A stretch of 64,000 bases of DNA, from contig CM019713.1 of assembly GCA_009760885.1 (NCBI GenBank), positions 22,576,427 through 22,640,426 of the forward strand, in the 5' to 3' direction. This document shows positions 56,712 through 64,000 of the stretch, in pieces; position 1 is the first letter of the stretch; every line of letters begins with the position of its first letter. A program made the translations under genes and the position numbers. Under the pieces are notes generated by a model that had not been told where the DNA came from, made no database searches, and was given only the letters and a program-made list of their open reading frames with translations. Source of the stretch: Achatina immaculata. Its lineage: Eukaryota > Mollusca > Gastropoda > Stylommatophora > Achatinidae.

Positions 56712-58225
56712 GAAGGTCATCAGGTGTGATACTGACCATATCACAGGTGAATGTCATCAGGCGTGATACTGACCATATCACAGGTGAATGTCATCAGGCG
56801 TGATACTGACCATATCACAGGTGAATGTCATCAGGCGTTATACTGACCATATCACAGGTGAATGTCATCAGGCGTTATACTGACCATATCACAGGTGAAT
56901 GTCATCAGGCGTGATACTGACCATATCACAGGTGAATGTCATCAGGCGTGATACTGACCATATCACAGGTGAATGTCATCAGGCGTGATACTGACCATAT
57001 CACAGGTGAATGTCATCAGGCGTGATACTGACCATATCACAGGTGAATGTCATCAGGCGTGATACTGACCATATCACAGGTGAATGTCATCAGGCGTGAT
57101 ACTGACCATATCACAGGTGAATGTCATCAGGCGTGATACTGACCATATCACAGGTGAATGTCATCAGGCGTGATACTGACCATATCACAGGTGAATGTCA
57201 TCAGGCGTGATACTGACCATATCACAGGTGAATGTCATCAGGCGTGATACTGACCATATCACAGGTGAATGTCATCAGGCGTGATACTGACCATATCACA
57301 GGTGAATGTCATCAGGCGTGATACTGACCATATCACAGGTGAATGTCATCAGGCGTGATACTGACCATATCACAGGTGAATGTCATCAGGCGTGATACTG
57401 ACCATATCACAGGTGAATGTCATCAGGCGTGATACTGACCATATCACAGGTGAATGTCATCAGGCGTGATACTGACCATATCACAGGTGAATGTCATCAG
57501 GCGTGATACTGACCATATCACAGGTGAATGTCATCAGGCGTGATACTGACCATATCACAGGTGAATGTCATCAGGCGTGATACTGACCATATCACAGGTG
57601 AATGTCATCAGGCGTGATACTGACCATATCACAGGTAAATGTCATCAGGCGTGATACTGACCATATCACAGGTAAATGTCATCAGGCGTGATACTGACCA
57701 TATCACAGGTAAATGTCATCAGGCGTGATACTGACCATATCACAGGTAAATGTCATCAGGTGTGATACTGACCATATCACAGGTGAATGTCATCAGACGT
57801 GATACTGACCATATCACAGGTGAATGTCATCAGGCGTGATACTGACCATATCACAGGTGAATGTCATCAGGCGTGATACTGACCATATCACAGGTGAATG
57901 TCATCAGGCGTGATACTGACCATATCACAGGTGAATGTCATCAGGCGTGATACTGACCATATCACAGGTGAATGTCATCAGGCGTGATACTGACCATATC
58001 ACAGGTGAATGTCATCAGGCGTGATACTGACCATATCACAGGTAAATGTCATCAGGCGTGATACTGACCATATCACAGGTAAATGTCATCAGGCGTGATA
58101 CTGACCATATCACAGGTAAATGTCATCAGGCGTGATACTGACCATATCACAGGTAAATGTCATCAGGTGTGATACTGACCATATCACAGGTGAATGTCAT
58201 CAGACGTGATACTGACCATATCACA
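56712..58225. repeat. Minisatellite M14 (37-bp unit, about 41 copies)
   Basis: Unit: CAGGTGAATGTCATCAGGCG then TGATACTGACCATATCA. It is highly homogeneous. A marked block (four to five units with GGTAAATG, then a CAGGTGTGAT unit, then a CAGACGTGAT unit) occurs at 57631-57805 and again at 58038-58215, offset 407 bp, which is exactly 11 units: a higher-order repeat. The leftmost units have GGCGTTAT. Confidence 0.96.
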
Positions 58226-58344
58226 CTTTCATGTGCTGGAGGTCATGGAAAACACAGGCCTAACAGCCATATCTCAGATATGCCTTAATGGCATGGAAAT
58301 GGGAATTCTACCTTTACCTTAGCTTGTGCACTTTTATCTTTCAG

Positions 58345-59011
58345 TACTTCTAACTATGGTTATATCTAAGAAACAGAATCCACCAACATGCAGTATAAAA
58401 TTAAACGGAACTATTCTAAAGCAGGTGCAGAAATTCATATACCTTGGAGCAGTAATAACTTCAGATGGAATATGCAGAACAGAAATTAGGTAGAGAATAG
58501 GCCAAGCAAAGACTGGATTTCAGAGAATGAGAAACATATTAGCTAACACATCTTTATCAATGAATGTTAGAAAATGAGTCCTAAAGTGCTATATTGAACC
58601 TATCTTGTTATATGGAAGTGAATCATGGACAATAGGCAAGTCTGCACAAAAATCATTGGAAGCAGCAGAAATGTGGTTTATTAGAAGAATGTTGCGAATC
58701 CCCTGGACAGCAAAAATAACTAATGAAGAGTGTATGAGAAGAGCTGGAGAGATAAAAAACCTTGTCAAAAAGATAAGAGAAAGACAATGTACTTTCATAG
58801 GACAGGCAGTGAGAAGAGGGGGCATTGAAAATATTATAACAACAGGAAAAATAGAAGGAAGAACAAGAGGAAGACCAAGAGAAATGATACTGGACAGTCT
58901 GGCTTGATGGTGTGAGAGGAGATCACCAACTGAACTGATGGCCTGCATGAAGGATCGGGTACTCTGGAGAAGCATAATAGCCAACGCCAGTCGGCACGGC
59001 ACCTGATGATG
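58345..59011 (+). mobile_element. LINE A 3' fragment
   Basis: The plus strand reads VISKKQNPPTCSIKLNGTIL, VQKFIYLGAVITSDGICRTE, YIEPILLYGSESWTIGKSAQ, FIRRMLRIPWTAKITNEEC, RRGGIENIITTGKIEGRTRG and CMKDRVLWRSIIANASRHGT, ending in GATGATGATGAT (59002-59015). A 6-bp ACTTCT on both sides may be the target duplication. Only a few stops break the frame. The copy matches the 3' third of the full-length A. Confidence 0.92.
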
Positions 59012-61080
59012 ATGATGACTTCTGCTGTGGGGTTGTTGTATTTTTTCCTCAGTGTGACCAGTTTCTTCCCTTATTTATCGTGTGTAGCAAATTGCAAGAT
59101 TCCTTGTAACTGTCCACTTGAGTTTTTTGCAGCTGAAGCTGTGGAGATCTTGAAACACAGGCATGGAGTAGGTTACACTGGCTTGTTTGAGTTCCCCAAA
59201 TAGAATCAGGAGGTAAACTTGCTGACTACTCCACTTTAGAGTAAACCGGTGGAGACAGACTGCAGGTGGAGCAAATGCTTCGGCTTATATCCCGGAGCAC
59301 CTGAAAGAGATGGGACTGAACCTTAGTCTGTATTACTGCTCTAGTATGACCATCTTTATTTCCATGGCTGCATGTGAATTAGAAAGAAGATCAGGGTGTG
59401 GACTATTGGAAAGAATGCTTGTTAAAAACCTGTAAAACTTGAGAACAAAGAGAGCTTTGTACATATGGCTCCAGAGATAAGATGAGAGACTGTAGATGTT
59501 AAATGTACTAAAAATCCTTGACTGTGCTGTGTACATGAGACTCTTAAGAGATTCTAGATATTAAATGTACTAAAAATCCTTGACTGTGCTGTGTACATGA
59601 GACTCTCAAGAGATTCTAGATATTAAATGTACTAAAAATCCTTGACTGTGCTGTGTACATGAGACTCTTAAGAGATTCCAGGTGTTAAATGTATTTTAGG
59701 TCCTTGATTGTACTGTGTACATGTGACACTTGAGATAGATCAGAGATTCTAGATGTTAAATGTACTACCATTGTATAGCAGAAACTTATAGGGATTTAGC
59801 AGCCATAGAAGATGCCAGCATTGTGTATCGAGATTCATTATTTTTCAGATTAGCCCTGTATAGTATTCTTGATCATTTATTTCATTGATGTGCCATAAAC
59901 TGTCCAGTAACATGTACGTGCTTCACTGAATGAGTGATCTTTATTTTCAAAGGGTGAAAAGTTCAATATGTAGGCCCATCTTACATCACTCCATCTTTAT
60001 TCTTCCTATATACTCATTTCAATCATCATCATCATAATTTCATGCCATCTCCCCACGGAATGTTGACTGCAATGAATCTCCACTCTGCTCTGTTTTGATT
60101 TAATATAAGTGTACAAATTTCATGAAAAAATATCTAACAATGTAAAATGGAACATTCACAAATAATTATGAACTACATGAGACAAGCTGACTCAAGCCAG
60201 CAAGTTCATTAGTTTAGTTGTGTATATTAACTGGATCGATTGTTTCAGCCTTGTATATAAATCTATGTGACTTATTAAATAATTTATTAAATGAGATTGT
60301 TGTTCTCGTTATCATCATATTTTGGTTACTTTTTGGACATCTGCTTATTGTTCTTGTATTTTTTGAATATCTAGTTTTGTTACTTCTAGATGTAATCATT
60401 ATAACCTAAAAATAACTGTAACAAAGTAATACTGATACATTTGATTACTGTTTAGTTGGTTGGTGTATCAAAAAACCTCTGCTGTCCTCTGTTCCTCATG
60501 AATGCTGGGAAGAGATTTACAGGAAGGTCAATGCTGTAGGTATGACCGGTGATAGTAATAGGAGGCTGTATCTGATGTCATGACCATTTGACCAGATAAG
60601 CTACTTTCTCTGAACTGATTTTAATGACATTACCTAAATCTAACTGGCATCTTATAAATAAAAATCAGTGACACCACATACATCATAAAAACAAATAAAA
60701 TCATAATGACATCATCTAAGTTAATAGAATAAAAAGTACAGTGACATAAATTGTAACATCACAAATAAATATCATGACATTTATATTTTTTTTAAAAAAT
60801 CTATAATAATATCTCATAAATATGTTCTTTTGGCAAAAAAAGCACTCTCAAGTTTCGTGCGTGGGGAGAAAGGTCTTTGTTTCCTTCCTGGATGGCGAGA
60901 GTTAAGGTGATTCGATACTGGAGCGAGTCGGTTGAACGAAGCCTATAAACGGCTAGCCGGCCAGGTTCATGCTAACGCGTCAGTGGTGTACTATGGTGTT
61001 GTCAACCAATGGTCTCGAAATTGACCCACCTCTCGTAAAGAATATCGGGTCTGCAGTATGTAATGTGCGTTGGTTGTCGG
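59012..61080. other. Intergenic, 62-bp tandem repeat, no gene seen
   Basis: A 62-bp unit (CTTGACTGTGCTGTGTACAT, GAGACTCTTAAGAGATTCTA, ATTAAATGTACTAAAAATC) occurs three to four times at about 59490-59760, the last one diverged. The rest is AT-rich, and I recognise no gene. Short open frames at 60214-60409 face each other on opposite strands and have no recognisable motif. Confidence 0.55.
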
Positions 61081-61248
61081 AACCTTGCTTTCTTCTCGTT
61101 CATTAGAGCAGAGAGAGCCGGCCTCCGGCAGTTATAGGAAAAGAAACGCTGCCTGGGTTGAAGGGGATCTGCACTGAGCAGAGCGTTGTCTCTCTTGCCC
61201 CACGTCGGTCAGTCGGCAGATATCCGACTAAGGTTTGGTGAAGAAAGC
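61081..61248 (+). rRNA. Probable 5' ETS of a 45S rDNA orphon
   Basis: This GC-richer stretch immediately precedes the 18S start and contains CGTCGGTCAGTCGGCAGATA. By position it is the 5' external transcribed spacer, though spacers are not conserved enough for recognition by sequence alone. The left limit is uncertain; rDNA-like composition starts near 60845. Confidence 0.5.
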
Positions 61249-61580
61249 TATCTGGTTGATCCTGCCAGTAGTCATATGCCTGGATTAATTCATGCATGTC
61301 AAGTTCACACTGTCTCACTGTGAAACTGGGAATGGCTCATCAAATCAGTCGAGGTTCCTTAGATGACACGATCCTACTTGGATAACTGTGGCAATTCTAG
61401 AGCTAATACATGCTTACCAAGCTCCGACCCTCGTCGAAAGAGCGCTTTTATTTGTTCAAAACCAGCGCTGCTGGCGAGATTCTTCGGCTCCGTGCGTAGG
61501 CCGAATCTCATCCCGGCCAATGAAGAAAAAATGCGATTAGGGTTGCTGCTCGGCGCTGCCGTGGAAAAGATGATAGAAAC
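61249..61580 (+). pseudogene. 18S rRNA 5' fragment (rDNA orphon)
   Basis: From 61249, TATCTGGTTGATCCTGCCAG and TAGTCATATGCC are the 18S 5' end. CATGCATGTC, CACACTGTCTCACTGTGAAA, AATGGCTCAT, AAATCAGTCGAGGTTCCTTA, GATGACACGATCCTACTTGG, ATAACTGTGGCAATTCTAGA and GCTAATACATGCTTACCAAG follow in the right order. About nine bases are missing after TATGC, where helices 2-3 normally lie, and several universally conserved bases are changed (CTGGGAATGG for CCGCGAATGG). Clear similarity fades after TTTGTTCAAAACCAGCG (about 61468), with a possible expansion-segment hairpin to about 61580. It is a truncated, mutated fragment and not a functional rRNA gene. Confidence 0.88.
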
Positions 61581-62487
61581 GCTTAAGTGAAATTAAATAT
61601 GTATGGCCAGTAGTCTCGCGGTGAGGGCTACCCATATCATGGCACCTCTGCTCTAGAGGTCGACCACGCCCTGTGTGAGCCAGAACTGGGATAAAAACCG
61701 GTTTAACCCAGGGGTGAGACTCACTAGTGGCGAGGATTCGTCCTCCTCGGCAAGGGCTTCGTCCTGGTCACCGCCAGGAAGGGTGGCGGACACGACCACA
61801 GAACGCTGAAGTCGGAGACACTGGACCAGTGCAGTCTGGATAGGCAACCACCTCTCACCCGGGGGGGGGGGGGTATATTCGTATCCAAACCACGTCGAGG
61901 TTTTCCAGTGAGTAAAGTCAAACTCGAGGCTGAACTGGTGCAACAAAAACCACAGTGTCACGCAATTCCGCTTCTGTGACCCACCGAGAATATAGGCCCA
62001 GGCCCCACGATGCTCTGAGCCTCCATCCTAAATGAGACTTTCTCGAGGACCACAGGATTAAATTCAGCAGGATCTCGGGACGATCTTGGTGGCAGAAGCG
62101 TACGAAGAAGAAGGTCACATACATATAACTTTGTAACCCATTTGTAGACTTGAGCCTTGCACGTGCACTCATCGCCCTAAACCTTAGATATTTCACAATG
62201 TATGTAAGAAGATTTTAGACTTTGGCGGACAAGAATCGAATGAATAACGCACTCCCTTGCTAGGAATATGAGTGCAACATGGCATGCGCAATTCTTGGCT
62301 TGCTTCTTAACCAGGGTGGCACTGTCTGCTTACTGATGTACTGACCTTGGTTCTAACAGATGGTACCGCTAAGAAACTGACCCACATGATAGCAAGGAAC
62401 CTGTTTTTATTAGCTGCTGTTTAGTCAGATATTCTCTGTATCTACAGGCCGCTTCACCATACGTCACCCACTGGACGCACCATCAGG
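61581..62487. other. GC-rich sequence flanking the rDNA fragment
   Basis: Continuing GC-rich, non-repetitive sequence up to about 62200 probably belongs with the rDNA fragment, but it does not follow the 18S order. One stretch on the minus strand (CCTGCTGAATTTAATC, about 62060-62075) resembles the CCGCTGAATTTAAGC start of 28S rRNA, in inverted orientation; the match is short. There is a 13-14 G run at 61861-61873. No protein gene is seen. Confidence 0.4.
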
Positions 62488-63325
62488 AAGGACAGGCTCT
62501 TGTAATAAGAAGACAGGCTCTTGTAATAAGAAGACAGGAAGGACAGGCTCTTGTAATAAGAAGACAGGAAGGACAGGCTCTTGTAATAAGAAGACAGGAA
62601 GGACAGGCTCTTGTAATAAGAAGACAGGCTCTTGTAATAAGAAGACAGGAAAGACAAGCTCTTGTAATAAGAAGATAGGAAGGACAGGCTCTTGTAATAA
62701 GAAAACAGGCTCTTGTAATAAGAAGACAGGAAGGACAAGCTCTTGTAATAAGAAGACAGGAAGGACAGGCTCTTGTAATAAGAAAACAGGAAGGACAGGC
62801 TCTTGTAATAAGAAGACAGGAAGGACAGGCTTTTGTAATAAGAAGACAGGAAGGACAAGCTCTTGTAATAAGAAGATAGGAAAGACAGGCTCTTGTAATA
62901 AGAAGACAGGCTCTTGTAATAAGAAGACAGGAAGGACAAGCTCTTGTAATAAGAAGACAGGAAGGACAGGCTCTTGTAATAAGAAGACAGGAAGGACAAG
63001 CTCTTGTAATAAGAAGACAGGAAGGACAGGCTCTTGTAATAAGAAAACAGGAAGGACAGGCTCTTGTAATAAGAAGACAGGAAGGACAGGCTCTTGTAAT
63101 AAGAAGACAGGAAGGACAGGCTCTTGTAATAAGAAAACAGGAAGGACAGGCTCTTGTAATAAGAAGACAGGAAGGACAGGCTCTTGTAATAAGAAGACAG
63201 GAAGGACATGCTCTTGTAATAAGAAGACAGGAAGGACAGGCTCTTGTAATAAGAAGACAGGAAGGACAGGCTCTTGTAATAAGAAGACAGGAAGGACAGG
63301 CTCTTGTAATAAGAAGACAGGAAGG
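62488..63325. repeat. Minisatellite M16 (30-bp unit, about 29 copies)
   Basis: Unit: GACAGGAAGGACAGGCTCTT then GTAATAAGAA. A few short 21-bp units lack the GGAAGGACA part (near 62520, 62630, 62700 and 62905). The minus strand is open for 341 codons (SFLSSYYKSL repeated), because 30 is a multiple of three and the unit has no stop on that strand. I treat it as non-coding. Confidence 0.95.
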
Positions 63326-63879
63326 CTACGAGAGAAAAAATTTCAGTGGACAGACCAAGTGGCGTGGACAAATAAAAACATCTGAAGTAAATGGAAGTAT
63401 TAAGGAGAACCATAGTCTCGTTCTCTCTTTCTCTCTCTCTCTCGTTCTCTCTATCTCTCCCTCCCTCTTTCTTTCTCATTTTCTCATTCTCTCTATATCT
63501 CTTTGTCTCCCTCTCTTCTCACTCTCTTTCTCTCTTCTCCTTAGCTCTCCAGAACAATGTGTCAAAGGATAGTGATATAATATAAACCCTTTATTTGCTG
63601 GTGGCAATAGCAGTGCGGGTCTTCACCTTCAAGCACAGCCCACGTCGGGTCTTTAAAGTCGATAGACTTCATGTCTCTACTTCACGACACCGTTTCAATC
63701 TATAAACTAACATACGTATAGTGCTTCAGTTAATGACAGCACTTCATTCAAAAACATAAAAACGAATTTAGTGCAGAAAAAACTTTTTAAAAAACAATTA
63801 ACATTATTTGCAAGATTTGTTGATACAGCTCAAAGTGATGTCAGTATTCATGAGCACTTTCTTGGTTTCATTCCTGTAG
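63326..63879. other. CT-rich tract and unremarkable sequence
   Basis: A pyrimidine-rich microsatellite-like tract (CTCTCTCT and TTTCTCT mixtures) spans about 63418-63545. No gene is recognised in the remainder. Confidence 0.6.
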
Positions 63880-64000
63880 AAGCCGCTGCTTAGATACAGG
63901 TAAGATACTTTGGGCATGCCAAAAGGCACAATACAGTACTGAAGACCGTTCTTGAGGGCAAGATAGGAGGGAAAAGACCAAGAGGACAGCAGGAACATAG
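63880..64000 (+). mobile_element. LINE F-like C-terminal scrap at window edge
   Basis: The plus strand reads RYFGHAKRHNTVLKTVLEGK, then IGGKRPRGQQEHR, matching the GHIKRH(N/D)...LEG...GKRKRGRP pattern of family B/F C-termini. It runs off the right edge, so its extent is unknown. Confidence 0.6.

Noticed and set aside
61103..62196. Minus-strand open frames over the rDNA-like region
   Set aside because: They are antisense to the 18S fragment or lie in its GC-rich flank, have no recognisable domain and overlap each other in several frames.
62454..63479. Minus-strand open frame of 341 codons (SFLSSYYKSL repeats)
   Set aside because: It is the translation of the 30-bp minisatellite M16, with a CT-tract at its start translated as Arg-Glu; no splice or promoter context.
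1..64000. CRISPR array
   Set aside because: Many arrays have 22-50 bp units, but units are contiguous and have no unique spacers of constant size; the DNA is eukaryotic with spliced genes and LINEs.

Overview
The window is eukaryotic, intron-rich and repeat-dense DNA from an invertebrate animal. An 18S rRNA fragment near 61.25 kb has a lophotrochozoan, gastropod-like wording, and the interspersed elements (RTE-like LINEs, Penelope, mariner, tRNA-derived SINE heads) fit a mollusc. I infer a mollusc, probably a snail, with moderate confidence; the phylum is not proven by this sequence alone.

Two host genes are recognisable, and both are split by introns. (1) A DIP2 (disco-interacting protein 2) homologue runs on the minus strand. 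Coding exon 1 is at 47407-47491 with its ATG at 47491, and coding exon 2 is at 1971-2048. They are separated by a first intron of about 45.4 kb that fills most of the window, and the rest of the gene lies beyond the left edge. (2) A SNAPC5 (SNAP19, snRNA-activating complex subunit 5) homologue runs on the plus strand at 51834-54987, in four coding exons giving about 155 residues. The two genes are divergent, with about 4.3 kb between their start codons.

Everything else I can identify is repetitive. The DIP2 intron holds at least ten different minisatellite families (units 22-50 bp), which by my rough count make up about a quarter of the intron. It also holds two tandem segmental duplications (about 2.32 kb and 1.01 kb). 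Several non-LTR retrotransposon families are present, here called A, B, C, E and F. Family A at 18860-22493 is apparently full length. Many copies have target-site duplications of 10-14 bp that can be read directly, including nested copies. A and E have each inserted into a copy of the other. There is one nearly intact mariner with terminal inverted repeats and TA duplications (34484-35814), one decayed mariner (about 16700-17395), two tRNA-like SINE heads and a possible hAT-type MITE. The intergenic interval carries LINE copies C, E and A, ending about 140 bp before the SNAPC5 start codon. Downstream of SNAPC5 come a Penelope RT fragment, another LINE C copy, a 1.5-kb array of 37-bp repeats, a LINE A copy, an rDNA orphon (5' ETS plus the start of 18S) and an array of 30-bp repeats.

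The long open frames in the window (up to about 700 codons) are artefacts of minisatellites whose unit lacks stop codons; I do not call them genes. I found no CRISPR array, operon or prokaryotic gene system. The observations most worth following are the reciprocal LINE nesting, the apparent link between the 38-bp minisatellite and sequence beside SINE heads, the duplications that break inside minisatellites, the repeated splice-acceptor units just upstream of SNAPC5 exon 2, and DIP2 exon 2 lying between two arrays of the same minisatellite.
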